Origin: an uncultured Paracoccaceae bacterium
GTDB taxonomy: Bacteria > Pseudomonadota > Alphaproteobacteria > Rhodobacterales > Rhodobacteraceae
Length of the DNA: 64,000 nt
Assembly (NCBI GenBank): GCA_938002605.1
Contig: CALLAF010000004.1
Span: 280,108 to 344,107, forward strand
Direction: 5' to 3'
Shown here: in pieces, positions 35,978 through 45,414 of the stretch
Numbering within the stretch: position 1 is the first letter of the stretch
Layout: each line of letters opens with the position of its first letter
Notes under the pieces: generated by a model
What the model was told of the DNA's origin: nothing
Database searches by the model: none
Seen by the model: only the letters and a program-made list of their open reading frames with translations
Made by a program: the position numbers and the translations under genes

Positions 35978-37153
35978 CTACAGATTGCTACTGTGGCTTG
36001 CGTATTCTATCGCAGCATGTGCGGCTTTTGCGCCAGTAGCTAAGCAACCGTTGATCAAGTAGCCACCTGTTGGGCCCTCCCAATCAAGCATTTCACCGGC
36101 ACAAAATACACCGGGCCGATCGCGCAGCTCAAAGCCTTCTGTCAGCGCATCAAATCGCACACCGCCCGCTGTCGAGATTGCCTCGTCAATCGGGCGCGGG
36201 CCTTTGTGCGCGATAGGCAATGCTTTGATAAGGGGGGCAATGTCATCCGGCATGGGTCGCCCAAATTCCATAAGTAGCGCGACCCGCAGCGGATCAAACT
36301 TTAGTACCTTGCGTAAATGGTTTGACAAGCTGGCCTTGCCGCGCGGTTTCGCAAGTGCCGCGCGTACCCGCTCAAGCGGCCAATCGGGCACTAAATCCAG
36401 ATAGATCGGCGCGCCCATCCGCAGCGATTTGGACAACATATATACGCCGCCACCCTCGATCCCGCGCGCAGAGATCACGAATTCACCGCGTGTGTGTTGG
36501 TCACCTGCGGTCAACATGCAGGCTTTGACGGGTGTACCAAAATGGCGTTCCATATGGTTTGACCAATTGATCATCATCCCCATGTTCGCCGGGGCAAACG
36601 GGCTTAATGCGTCTGCAGGTAAATACTGCACCCACGCACCATCAGACCCAAGCCGCGCCCAACTTGCGCCGCCCAGCGCAAGGATGGTGACCGTTGCAGG
36701 CAGGTTTTGTGCCCCTTCAGGCGTATGAAAGACAGCGGTTTCATCCTGCCAACCCGCCCATCTCCACCGCGTTTCAAGCGTCACACCCATCCCATCAAGC
36801 CGCTTGATCCATGCGCGCAACAGCGGCGAAGCCTTCATCGCAACGGGGAATAGTCGCCCTGTTGATCCGGTGAACAATGGCTGGCCCAACCCTTGCGCCC
36901 ATGTCGCCACCGCGTCCGGGCCAAAATCCATCAGCGCATCTCGCATCATTGGCGGCATGTCACCGTAAGCAGCCAAAAACTGATCCATTGGTTCCATTTT
37001 GGTCAGATTAAGACCCGATTTCCCGGCCATCAGGAATTTTCGACCGACCGAAGGCATCGCATCCGCAATCGTCACAGAAAGCCCGGATTTCGCCAATACC
37101 TCTGCCGCCATAAGCCCGGCAGGGCCTGCCCCAATTACCAGCGCATCGGTCAT
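35978..37153 (-). CDS. TIGR03862-type FAD-dependent flavoprotein (BaiN-like)
   Basis: A 391-residue flavoprotein. The dinucleotide fold is VIGAGPAGLMAAEVLAKSG at residues 5-23; the family motif GRKFLMAGKSGLNLTKMEP follows at about 48, and the C-terminal FAD segment VFCAGEMLDWEGPTGGYLI is near residue 350. This is the BaiN/RdsA-like, HI0933-related group; the TIGR03862 branch is of unknown substrate. The start codon overlaps the enoyl-CoA hydratase gene by four bases, making a three-gene operon with the SDR gene further upstream. Reaction not established; likely an electron-transfer or unsaturated-bond reductase. Confidence 0.9.
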   Translation of the reverse strand: MTDALVIGAGPAGLMAAEVLAKSGLSVTIADAMPSVGRKFLMAGKSGLNLTKMEPMDQFLAAYGDMPPMMRDALMDFGPDAVATWAQGLGQPLFTGSTGRLFPVAMKASPLLRAWIKRLDGMGVTLETRWRWAGWQDETAVFHTPEGAQNLPATVTILALGGASWARLGSDGAWVQYLPADALSPFAPANMGMMINWSNHMERHFGTPVKACMLTAGDQHTRGEFVISARGIEGGGVYMLSKSLRMGAPIYLDLVPDWPLERVRAALAKPRGKASLSNHLRKVLKFDPLRVALLMEFGRPMPDDIAPLIKALPIAHKGPRPIDEAISTAGGVRFDALTEGFELRDRPGVFCAGEMLDWEGPTGGYLINGCLATGAKAAHAAIEYASHSSNL

Positions 37154-37764
37154 GTTGTGGGGATCATCGATTTGATGGCCGCGACATGGCGCGGGTCTGC
37201 CTGCATCACGTCCTGCGCCAATTGATCAACATGCGCTGACAAGGCGTCAGCAGGCACAATGCGATCAATAAGCCCCCATTGCAGCGCCTCTTCGGCCAAT
37301 ATCTTTTGTCCGGCCATCAGGATCATCTTAGCGCGCGACGGCCCAACCAATGCAGCCAATCGGCCAGGATCAGAGGCCTGCGGAAGATACCCGAGCTTCA
37401 TCACCGGATAGAAAAATTTGGCTTGAGGCACCGCAATACGTAAATCACAAGCCAAGACCAGCCCCATCGACCCGCCAGCCGCAGTGCCATTTAACGCGGC
37501 AATCGTCAGGCCGGGCAAAGCGGCAACCGCATGTGACAACCGCTGCCATACCGGATCAACTGCAAGCCCAGCGCGCGCCTGATCAAGATCAGCACCAGCG
37601 CTAAAAACAGTGCCTGTTCCGCTAAAAATAACAACTTTTGCTAGCGTCGCCCGCTCAGTGATTTCGGCCAGTTCAACCAGCATATCACGGGTCAGGGCAC
37701 CGGCTTTTTCCGGGCGATTAATGGTTACGCGCCACAGATCGCCCGATACTTCACACTCGATCAT
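37150..37764 (-). CDS. Enoyl-CoA hydratase/isomerase family protein
   Basis: A 204-residue crotonase-fold protein, shorter than typical hydratases (about 255) because the C-terminal trimerisation helices are reduced. The substrate loop FSAGADLDQA and the oxyanion-hole segment ALNGTAAGGSMGLVLACDLRIA are present. At the hydratase Glu position (after GYLPQASDPG) the sequence carries a Pro/Gln-rich loop, so classical hydration activity is uncertain. It overlaps both neighbours by four bases (SDR upstream, flavoprotein downstream), so the three form one operon. A role in acyl-CoA turnover is likely; the substrate is unknown. Confidence 0.87.
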   Translation of the reverse strand: MIECEVSGDLWRVTINRPEKAGALTRDMLVELAEITERATLAKVVIFSGTGTVFSAGADLDQARAGLAVDPVWQRLSHAVAALPGLTIAALNGTAAGGSMGLVLACDLRIAVPQAKFFYPVMKLGYLPQASDPGRLAALVGPSRAKMILMAGQKILAEEALQWGLIDRIVPADALSAHVDQLAQDVMQADPRHVAAIKSMIPTT

Positions 37765-38519
37765 ACAAGCCCGACCTGTTCACGAATGCTTTGTTCACGC
37801 AAACTGACATCAAGCCCCATGTAAGCATCGGCAGCGGGTGAACACATCCACGCAAGCGTCTTCGCAGGCCATTCAGGCGGAATATGATCAGACCAGTCAA
37901 GCTGACTGACTGCATTGATGCCCGAAGCCTTGATTTCTCGCTGCATTTGGGTGGCGACGGTCCCCGGTGACAGCCCCATAATCCGAATACCCTTGGCGCG
38001 ATTTTCAAGATCAGCACCGCGGGTCAGCATATAGGCGGCAGCCTTTGAACTGCAATAAGCCGTCCAACCTTCGACCGGCCCATGCGCCGCCCCGGACGAG
38101 ACATTGATAATTGTACCATGCCCTTGGGCGATCATACCCGGAAGCGCGGCGCGCATCCCGTACATCACCCCCTTGAGATTAATATCAATCGTCCGCCCCC
38201 AGGCTTCTGGGTCAGCATCGGCCAAATCACCAATGGGATCAACGACACCGGCGTTATTGATCAAAATATCCAACCCACCAAACGTCTGCGCAGTAGCGTT
38301 TACAGCGGCTTCAACTTCTGCATGGCGCGATACGTCACAAGGGATCGCAAGCGCCTTTTCACCAATTTCACCGGCGATAACGGCAATTTCATCGGTGCTA
38401 CGCGCTACAAGAGCCACATTCGCACCCCGCTGGGCGAATTCACGCGCAGTCGCAGCACCAATACCGCGACTTGCGCCTGTTATCAGTAAGGTTTTCCCGA
38501 CCAAATCCAGATTTTTCAT
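37761..38519 (-). CDS. Short-chain dehydrogenase/reductase
   Basis: A 252-residue classical SDR. The cofactor motif TGASRGIG (residues about 15-22), NNAG (about 88), the catalytic Ser in INVSSGAAHG and the YCSSK catalytic Tyr/Lys pair are all in place. The start follows GGGATCGGC. First gene of a three-gene operon with an enoyl-CoA hydratase-like protein and a flavoprotein, which suggests that the group processes an acyl or ketoacyl substrate; the sequence does not reveal which. Divergent from the DUF2125 gene at 38638, with 118 bases between starts. Confidence 0.92.
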   Translation of the reverse strand: MKNLDLVGKTLLITGASRGIGAATAREFAQRGANVALVARSTDEIAVIAGEIGEKALAIPCDVSRHAEVEAAVNATAQTFGGLDILINNAGVVDPIGDLADADPEAWGRTIDINLKGVMYGMRAALPGMIAQGHGTIINVSSGAAHGPVEGWTAYCSSKAAAYMLTRGADLENRAKGIRIMGLSPGTVATQMQREIKASGINAVSQLDWSDHIPPEWPAKTLAWMCSPAADAYMGLDVSLREQSIREQVGLV

Positions 38520-38637
38520 GCCGATCCCTTTCGGTAAGCAACTTTGATGATTAGGTTATAGCCCAATACCCGAACACTGACACGACTCAATCGTGCCACA
38601 CAAGAATCGGGATGTATTTAACCGAAGGGAATTTGGA

Positions 38638-40137
38638 ATGAACTATTCAATGAAAATGCGCAGCGCTGTCTGCATCGCTGCATTGGTCGCCGGTGGCGCC
38701 GCTCACGCTGATGTCACAGCCCAGGATGTCTGGGATAGCTGGCAAGAACAGATGGGCATGTATGCAGCCGCAGATATTACAGTTGGCTCAGAAGAAATGT
38801 CGGGCGACACGCTTGTTGTGTCCGACCTGTCTGTCAGAACGACGGCGCCAGAGATTAGCACTAGCTACGTCATCGATGAAATTCGTTTCACCGAAGATGG
38901 CGGCAACGTCATTATTACCATGTCCGATTCCTACCCGATCACTTTCAGCCCTGAAAGTAATGTTGAGATCAATTTGGAAGCGACAAATTCCGGCCTTGAA
39001 ATGATCGTTTCCGGCGATGTCGATGCGATGAGCTACGAAATGACTGCGGATAGCCTTGCGATTGCTCTCAAAGAGATTGTTGACGGCGACATGCTCTTTA
39101 CTGGCGATGCGCAAATCGTTTTGAATGACCTGTCTGGCAACTATACCACCGTCAAAGACGCGCTGATGACAGTCGACTACGACATGACTATTGCTTCGAT
39201 GGATATGCTTGTTGATATCCAGCTGCCCGGCGGGAACGGTGAATACATTACCGGCGGCGGTAAAATCACGGGCATGAATTTGGATGCCACAGTTGCGCTG
39301 CCATTGGATGCAGATTTTGAAAACCCTGAGATGCTGTTCGCGGATGGGTTTGCCGTTAATGGCGGGTATACAGTCGAAAGCGCCGACTATATTTTTGACG
39401 TGAACGCAGAAGGCGACCAATTGGCGGGCTCCGCCACAATGGGTGCTGCTGACTTTGCGATCTCCGCAAGCAATGCTGCGATTGTATATGACGTATCGGC
39501 CAAGGACGTCGCTGTTTCTGCGACCGGTTCCGAAGTACCGTTCCCAATCGAGCTTTCGTTCGCGGAATACGGTATTGGTTTCGAAATGCCGCTGGGCAAA
39601 TCTGACGCCCCGGAAGACTTCCGTATGAGCATCGATCTGATCGATATGGCGATCAATGAAATGATCTGGGGCATGATCGATCCGGGCAATATCTTGCCAC
39701 GCGATCCGGCCACTTTGCAGATCGGTTTGTCTGGGACAGCCCAGCCAATGATCAACATGATGAACCCCGAAGAACAAGATTCGCTGGAATATGGCGAACT
39801 ACCGTTCGAGCTGAACACATTGTCGCTTGATACGTTGAATGTTTCGGTTGCGGGTGCCGCAGTGACGGGTTCTGGCGATTTTACCTTTGACCCAACCGAC
39901 ACGCAGACATTTGCTCCGATGCCACGTCCCGAAGGTGAAGCCGCCATTAAAGTCAACGGCTTGAACCAACTGATCGACAATCTGATCGCAATGGGTCTGG
40001 TTCCTGAAGAGCAGGTCATGGGTCCACGTATGATGATCGGCATGTTCGCGCAAACCACCGGCGAAGATCAGCTTGAAACTTCTCTAGAGGTCAACGGCGA
40101 AGGTCATGTTCTTGTCAATGGACAGCGCGTGAAATAA
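38638..40137 (+). CDS. DUF2125-type exported protein
   Basis: A 499-residue periplasmic protein: signal peptide about residues 1-22 (SAVCIAALVAGGAAHA), then DVTAQDVWDSWQEQMGMYAA, which I recognise as the alphaproteobacterial DUF2125 start. The body is a long series of beta strands with a GSATMGAADFAI region and a conserved-looking IDLIDMAINEMIWGMIDPGN segment, ending in a polar stretch EVNGEGHVLVNGQRVK. No catalytic motif is visible. The start at 38638 was chosen for the signal peptide; the frame is open 15 codons further upstream. A broken paralogue lies just downstream after a terminator. Function unknown, perhaps lipid or envelope transport by analogy with other long beta-groove proteins (speculative). 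Confidence 0.85.
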   Translation: MNYSMKMRSAVCIAALVAGGAAHADVTAQDVWDSWQEQMGMYAAADITVGSEEMSGDTLVVSDLSVRTTAPEISTSYVIDEIRFTEDGGNVIITMSDSYPITFSPESNVEINLEATNSGLEMIVSGDVDAMSYEMTADSLAIALKEIVDGDMLFTGDAQIVLNDLSGNYTTVKDALMTVDYDMTIASMDMLVDIQLPGGNGEYITGGGKITGMNLDATVALPLDADFENPEMLFADGFAVNGGYTVESADYIFDVNAEGDQLAGSATMGAADFAISASNAAIVYDVSAKDVAVSATGSEVPFPIELSFAEYGIGFEMPLGKSDAPEDFRMSIDLIDMAINEMIWGMIDPGNILPRDPATLQIGLSGTAQPMINMMNPEEQDSLEYGELPFELNTLSLDTLNVSVAGAAVTGSGDFTFDPTDTQTFAPMPRPEGEAAIKVNGLNQLIDNLIAMGLVPEEQVMGPRMMIGMFAQTTGEDQLETSLEVNGEGHVLVNGQRVK

Positions 40138-40155
40138 GCGCCATAGTTGCATTTG

Positions 40156-40189
40156 AAAGGGCGCGCCGGGCAACCGACGCGCCCTTTTT
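40156..40189 (+). terminator. Terminator between the DUF2125 paralogues
   Basis: AAAGGGCGCG / CGCGCCCTTT stem with a GGGCAACCGA-type loop region and a TTTTT tail. Confidence 0.92.
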
Positions 40190-40213
40190 CGTTTGTAGAC
40201 CTAAGGATTATTC

Positions 40214-41737
40214 GTGACATACCGTATTGCTCTACCCGCCATGCTCGCCATCTTTGGCACCCCCGCAATTGCAGACATCACCGCAGATGAGGTTTGGGCG
40301 AACCAAAGCGCGCTATTAGATGCTTTGGGCATTTCGCTGAACGCGAATATTTCACGCACAGACAACTTTGTTTTCTTTGAAAATGTCTCGGTTTCCTATG
40401 CGTTTCCCATGTCTTTCGGGACGTTCCACATGACTGCACCGCCAATGACAATGGTGGAAGAAACAGACGGAACGGTCACGATCATCACCCCCAAGACAAT
40501 GGATTATGACGCAGTCGCCGATTTTGACGGATCGTTCGGGATGGTGATGACCTTGGACATGACCGTGTAGGCCGAAGGATTTCAAACGACAGCCAGCGGA
40601 ACGCCAAAGCACTTAACCTATACACAATCAAGCGGCCCGACAGAGATATCCGCATCCATCCTGATGCAGGGTGTCATGTCTGACGTATCCTCTGAAATGA
40701 CCTTTGATATGTCCGGCGAAGGCTTTTCCGCGACAACCACTGTTTCTGACGGCGCGCAGTTTGAAATTCACAATAGCACCGTTTCACTGCCTTCTCATTT
40801 GGTTTTCGATGATGAGGGGGTTGACGGTGTCGGTTCACAATCCGAAGACTTCTATGGCGCAGAAGACATTCAAGTCAGCATGACGATCCCCAAGCGCGGG
40901 CTTGATGTGCTGAATTTGACGGAGGCTTTGCGCGCGGGGCTTGCGACCCAAATCATCTATCAAAGCGCGTCAATGACCACCAAGGAAACGACGTTCTTTA
41001 ACGGGCGGCCCAGCCAAGAATTCGAAGTAGAAAGAGGCCCAGCGGAAACCCGCTTGGATCTGTCGCAAGACGGTATCAGCATTGGTATCACTGTCGATGA
41101 CGCAAACATTTTGTTGTCAAACGCATTCACCCCCGATTGGGGCGGCAAATTTGCTTTCGACCGCGCAACAGTGCATGTGCAGGCTCCGGTTCTGGCGTCA
41201 GATGCGCCGCAGCCAGCCGCTGTTCGCCTGAACGCAAATAACATTACCATTGCCGATGAAACATGGGCGCGACTTGATCCGGAAACAAGCATCCCCCGCG
41301 ATCCAATGAACATTGCACTTGATCTGACCGCGGGTGTTTCGTCTCCGATTGAATGGCTCGACTTCCTCAACATTGAAGATGCGTTGATGATTCAGCAAAA
41401 CCCTGTCGCCCTGCATGAATTACAGCTTAACAGCTTTGACATCTCCGGCGCAGGTGCGTCGCTTGCGGCGACGGGCGCATTTACCTTTGACATGACTGAT
41501 CTCGACACCTTTGATGGTATGCCGCGTCCAACGGGTGCTGCCGGTGCAACAATGACGGGCGTGCATGCGTTGCTTGATAACCTGATCGCCTTGGAACTGC
41601 TGAATGCCGACGAAGCCTTTGGCATGCGCATGGGGATTGGCATGTTCTCGCGCGATGATGGTAACGGCACCTTAACCACTTCTGTGGAAATCGATGACGC
41701 GGGCAGCGTGCATGTTAATGGCGAACGGGTCAGATAG
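40214..41737 (+). pseudogene. DUF2125 paralogue interrupted by an in-frame TAG
   Basis: The reading frame starting with the signal peptide MTYRIALPAMLAIFGTPAIA, then DITADEVWANQSAL, is the same family as the upstream gene. It stops at a TAG at 40568-40570 after 118 codons, but the same frame continues without another stop to 41737, encoding a further 389 residues with the same ending pattern (SVHVNGERVR versus HVLVNGQRVK in the intact paralogue). The total of 507 codons matches the 499 residues of the paralogue, so a single nonsense change explains the break. It could be a true pseudogene, a suppressed amber codon or a sequencing error. No frameshift or repeat is seen at the site. Confidence 0.85.
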
Positions 41738-41789
41738 GCTTGCAGCACAAGGCGCGGCACATTAGGTCATGGGGAACAAAGGATTGCCC

Positions 41790-43136
41790 ATGACCCAGCC
41801 TCTTTCTGAACTGACCCAGCAGCTTTTGGATGCCGCCCGTCGCGCAGGTGCAGATAGCGCCGATGCGATTGCCGTAGATGGCACTTCCGTTTCCATCGAT
41901 GTGCGCGCAGGTGCGCTCGAGCACGCTGAACGGTCCGAGGGTGTTGATATCGGCCTGCGGGTACTGGTCGGCCAACGCCAAGCTTGCGTGTCTTCATCCG
42001 ACACCAAACCGGACACGTTGATCCAAGTCGCCGAGCGCGCGGTCGCCATGGCGAAAGAAGCCCCCGAAGACCCCTATGCAGGGCTAGCCGACCCCGCGCA
42101 ATTGGCAACCGATTTAGAAACTGCGCGGCTTGAACTGTTCGATCCAAGCGAAGAACCAGACCCGGCCGCACTGCAAGATGCCGCAGCCCGTGCCGAAGCC
42201 GCAGCGCTACGCAATGCTGACATCAGCCAGGTGCAATCAGCTTCCGCTGGCTACAGCCGTCGCCGCATTCACTTGACCGCAACCAACGGGTTTTCCGCAG
42301 GTTATGCACGGACCGACAGCGGTCTGTCGTGCGTCGCGATCAGCGGCACAGGTGCTGATATGGAACGCGACTATGATTATGACAGCCGCGTGTTTCATGC
42401 CGATCTACGCGACGCCGATGAGATCGGCACAATCGCCGCGGCACGTGCCGTCGAACGTACCGGCGCGCGCAAGCCCAAAACCGGCGCATACCCGGTTCTG
42501 TTCGACGAACGCATTGCAAGCGGCTTGATCGGGCATTTGCTGCAAGCGACTAACGGCATGATGATTGCGCGCGGGTCAAGCTGGCTGCGCGATGCTTTGG
42601 GCGAACAAGTTTTACCCAAAGGGATGTCAGTGATCGAAGACCCGCACCGCGCGCGCGTGACCGGATCGAAACTATTTGACGCCGAAGGGCTGCCGACTGC
42701 ACAGCGGGCGATTGTCGATGATGGGATGTTGACAGGATGGACGCTTGATCTTGCCACTGCGCGCAAACTGGGGCTGCAAAGCACGGCAAACGCCGCCCGT
42801 GGCACCGGTGCACCGCCAAATCCAAGCCTGACGAATGTCAGCCTCACCCAAGGCGACCAATCCCGCGACGATCTGATCAAACAGATGGGCACCGGTCTGT
42901 TGGTCACGTCAATGATCGGATCCACAATTAACCCAAATACCGGGGACTATTCGCGTGGGGCATCTGGGTTCTGGGTGGAAAACGGCGAAATCACTTATGC
43001 GGTGAACGAATGCACCGTTGCGGGGAACCTGCGGGATATGTTGATGTCGATCACCCCGGCGAATGACGGGCGTGCGCATCTATCGCGCGTTGTGCCGTCG
43101 CTTCTGGTCGAAGGGCTTACCCTTGCCGGAGACTGA
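41790..43136 (+). CDS. pmbA: TldD/PmbA family protein (PmbA-like)
   Basis: A 448-residue protein of the TldD/PmbA family. In E. coli TldD and PmbA (TldE) form a metalloprotease that processes peptide antibiotics and degrades CcdA; PmbA is the non-catalytic partner and lacks the HExxxH motif, as does this protein. RGSSWLRDALGEQVLPKGMSVIEDP, the GGAPPNPSLTNV-type segment and the final GNLRDMLMSI.PANDGR...VPSLLVEGLTLAG are typical. ATG 41790 has AAAGGA seven bases upstream; the frame is open 7 codons further. It overlaps the next gene by 14 bases. The TldD partner is not in the window. Confidence 0.92.
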   Translation: MTQPLSELTQQLLDAARRAGADSADAIAVDGTSVSIDVRAGALEHAERSEGVDIGLRVLVGQRQACVSSSDTKPDTLIQVAERAVAMAKEAPEDPYAGLADPAQLATDLETARLELFDPSEEPDPAALQDAAARAEAAALRNADISQVQSASAGYSRRRIHLTATNGFSAGYARTDSGLSCVAISGTGADMERDYDYDSRVFHADLRDADEIGTIAAARAVERTGARKPKTGAYPVLFDERIASGLIGHLLQATNGMMIARGSSWLRDALGEQVLPKGMSVIEDPHRARVTGSKLFDAEGLPTAQRAIVDDGMLTGWTLDLATARKLGLQSTANAARGTGAPPNPSLTNVSLTQGDQSRDDLIKQMGTGLLVTSMIGSTINPNTGDYSRGASGFWVENGEITYAVNECTVAGNLRDMLMSITPANDGRAHLSRVVPSLLVEGLTLAGD

Positions 43137-43914
43137 TCTTGCGCTTTTAACCGCCGCCGCTCGCCAAGCGGGCGAGATCGCAATGCGGTTTTTCCAGAAT
43201 AATCCGGCTGTCACCGATAAACCCGATGGCGCGGGACCCGTGACCGAAGCTGACCTTGCGGTCGACAATATGCTTTCCGAAGAACTGCGCAGCGCACGGC
43301 GCGACTACGGCTGGTTGTCCGAAGAAACAGAAGACAATACAGCCCGTATGACCACGCAGCGGCAATTCGTCGTTGACCCAATCGACGGCACACGCGCATT
43401 TATCGAAGGTGGCAAAGACTGGTCACATGCTTTGGCCGTTGTCGAAAATGGCCACGTCATCAGCGCCGCCGTCTATTTGCCGGTACGTGATTTGATGTTT
43501 ACTGCGACGCGCGGTGGTGGCGCCATGCTAAATGGCACCCCAATCGCGGCGTCCCAAGCAAACATTGACGGCGCGACCGTGCTTGGAGCAAAGCCCAACT
43601 TTGAAGGGCGAAATTGGCGCGGTGGCGTCACGCCACCAATCAAGCGCGTGTTTCGATCATCGCTTGCTTACCGCCTGTGTCTTGTGGGGCAAGGACGGTT
43701 TGATGGGATGATCACGTTACGCCCAAGCTGGGAATGGGACATTGCCGCAGGTGCGCTTATCGCATCAGAAGCGGGAGCTTGTGTCACCGACCAACGTGGG
43801 CTTGCGCTTGGGTTCAATAACCAGCTTCCCAAGGTGCCCGGCGTCTTGGCCGCTGGCCCAGGTTTACACGCCAATCTTGTCGAGCTGCTTGAGCCGCGCC
43901 ACGCAAACCCGTAG
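43123..43914 (+). CDS. Inositol monophosphatase-family protein (CysQ-like, TTG start)
   Basis: A 263-residue member of the lithium-sensitive phosphatase family. The metal-binding motifs EET (in LSEETEDN), DPIDGTRAF and the late WEWDIAAGALIASEAG are present. The group includes 3'(2'),5'-bisphosphate nucleotidase CysQ and inositol monophosphatase; the two are hard to separate here. I start it at the TTG at 43123, preceded by AAGGG, because this yields MPETDLALLTAAARQAGEIA, an N-terminus usual for Rhodobacterales homologues; it lies inside the end of pmbA. An ATG 60 bases upstream would add an arginine-rich extension without family support. Confidence 0.88.
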   Translation: MPETDLALLTAAARQAGEIAMRFFQNNPAVTDKPDGAGPVTEADLAVDNMLSEELRSARRDYGWLSEETEDNTARMTTQRQFVVDPIDGTRAFIEGGKDWSHALAVVENGHVISAAVYLPVRDLMFTATRGGGAMLNGTPIAASQANIDGATVLGAKPNFEGRNWRGGVTPPIKRVFRSSLAYRLCLVGQGRFDGMITLRPSWEWDIAAGALIASEAGACVTDQRGLALGFNNQLPKVPGVLAAGPGLHANLVELLEPRHANP

Positions 43915-43950
43915 ACTGTAGATAACCGCAATTTTCACAAAGGTTTTCTA

Positions 43951-44196
43951 ATGACCCAGCGCCTGCACCTCGTTTTCGGTGGCGAACTGATCGACCCGAC
44001 AAAAAACGCGTTCAAAGATGTCGACGCAATCGACATTGTTGGCATGTTTCCAAATTATGAAACCGCTTATAACGCTTGGAAAGGTGCGGCCCAACGCACG
44101 GTAGATAACGCACATATGCGCTATTTCATCGCGCATATTCACCGTCTGCGCGATGAAGAAACCGCAGCTTCATCTACAGAAGAACTTGGCAGTTAA
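43951..44196 (+). CDS. DUF4170 domain-containing protein
   Basis: An 81-residue soluble protein with the DUF4170 pattern: TQRLHLVFGGELIDPTKNAF, DVDAIDIVGMFPNYETAYNAWKGAAQRTVDNAHMRYFIAHIHRL. It is one compact alpha/beta domain. The family is small, restricted to alphaproteobacteria and typically found, as here, just upstream of the Kdo transferase (waaA/kdtA) and lpxK genes. This context suggests a link to lipid A/Kdo synthesis, but the function is unknown. The gene starts 36 bases after the upstream phosphatase and ends 21 bases before waaA, so the cluster pmbA to lpxK looks like one operon. Confidence 0.92.
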   Translation: MTQRLHLVFGGELIDPTKNAFKDVDAIDIVGMFPNYETAYNAWKGAAQRTVDNAHMRYFIAHIHRLRDEETAASSTEELGS

Positions 44197-44217
44197 GCCA
44201 CGCTTGGATAATTAGAC

Positions 44218-45414
44218 ATGGCGCGATCCCTTTCCATTGCTGCCTTTTTGGCAAGCCGGGGGTCGGCCGACCTGCCAACGCGCCTTCTGGAATATCCTGC
44301 ACGGCCTGATGGCGTGGTGATTTGGGCACGCTGCACCCATGTGGATCAGCTGACTGCGATTGAAACGCTGGGTCGCAAAGTCACCGTTGACGGCGATCCG
44401 ATCACGATCATCCCGACAATCCGCGAATGGACCCATGTCATCGGTGGTCGTGCGATTCAAGAACCCCGAAGCAAAGAAACGATCCGCGAATTTATTGACC
44501 ACTGGAAACCAACCTTAGGGATTTGGGTGCGCGGCGATCTTGATCCTTTGTTGATGGATGAAATGCGCGCAGCAAAGATGCACTGTGTCCTTGTCGACGC
44601 CAATGGTGACGGGCTTGAACAGGTCACGGGCGGATGGGTGCCCGGCGCGATGCGTTCGCTTTTGTCACAGTTCGAAGCCATATTGGCGCTGGATCAAAAC
44701 GCAGCGGACCGCCTGATCCGGGCAGGCACCCCCCCCGAAACAATCATTGTGTCTGGCGCGATGGAAGATTGCCCACCACCTCTGCCCTGTGATGAAACAG
44801 ACCGGCAAGCACTGGCCAAGGCGATTGGCACGCGCCCTACATGGCTTGCTGCTGCGGCGCATCTTTCAGAGCTAAATGATTTGAGTCGCGCCCATAAACA
44901 AGCCAGCCGCCGTGCGCACCGGTTGCTATTTGTGATCGCGCCGCGCAACCCGCGTGACGCTTATACCTTTGCCGAGGCCATGCGTGAGCAAGGCTTCTAT
45001 GTGGATATGCGTTCTGAAACGCCGCTCCCGACCGAATTGACCCAAGTATATATTATCGACACGGAAGATGATCTTGGGCTGTGGTACCGCATCGCACCCA
45101 TCACGTTTATCGGCGGCACGCTTCGGGGTGGCGGTTGTCGTGATCCATTTGAAGCTACCGCTTTAGGTTCAGCCGTTCTATACGGCCCTTTGGTTGCGCC
45201 GTTCCAACGACACGCAGCACGGCTGAATGCCGCGGGGGCCTCGCGTTTGATCCGAAGCAGTAACGATCTGGGCGCAATTATCGAAATTTTGCTTGCTGTC
45301 GACAAGACCGCCGAACTGGCCCGAGCCGCGTGGGACGTCACATCACGCGGGGCCATCGTAAGTAACCGCATCGCAGATTACATCCGCTTGCGGCTTGAAG
45401 AATTGGGGCATTAA
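44218..45414 (+). CDS. waaA: 3-deoxy-D-manno-octulosonic acid (Kdo) transferase
   Basis: A 398-residue GT30 glycosyltransferase that adds Kdo to lipid A precursor at the inner membrane. The C-terminal donor-site region FIGGTLRGGGCRDPFEATALGSAVLYGPLV is typical. It is shorter than E. coli WaaA (about 425) and lacks the usual hydrophobic N-terminal anchor; the N-terminus MARSLSIAAFLASRG is only weakly hydrophobic. A run of eight C (44729-44736) lies inside codons for Thr-Pro-Pro. It is immediately followed by lpxK (adjacent stop and start), so Kdo addition and 4'-phosphorylation of lipid A are co-expressed. Confidence 0.9.
   Translation: MARSLSIAAFLASRGSADLPTRLLEYPARPDGVVIWARCTHVDQLTAIETLGRKVTVDGDPITIIPTIREWTHVIGGRAIQEPRSKETIREFIDHWKPTLGIWVRGDLDPLLMDEMRAAKMHCVLVDANGDGLEQVTGGWVPGAMRSLLSQFEAILALDQNAADRLIRAGTPPETIIVSGAMEDCPPPLPCDETDRQALAKAIGTRPTWLAAAAHLSELNDLSRAHKQASRRAHRLLFVIAPRNPRDAYTFAEAMREQGFYVDMRSETPLPTELTQVYIIDTEDDLGLWYRIAPITFIGGTLRGGGCRDPFEATALGSAVLYGPLVAPFQRHAARLNAAGASRLIRSSNDLGAIIEILLAVDKTAELARAAWDVTSRGAIVSNRIADYIRLRLEELGH

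Noticed and set aside
38788..39777. Antisense open frame of 329 codons over the DUF2125 gene
   Set aside because: It has no start signal or recognisable domain, and the sense strand encodes a protein with a clear signal peptide and family start.
44729..44736. Eight-C tract inside waaA as a phase-variation switch
   Set aside because: It lies in a gene that is normally essential or close to it, encodes ordinary Thr-Pro-Pro codons and has no other switching signs; kept only as a comment in the gene entry.
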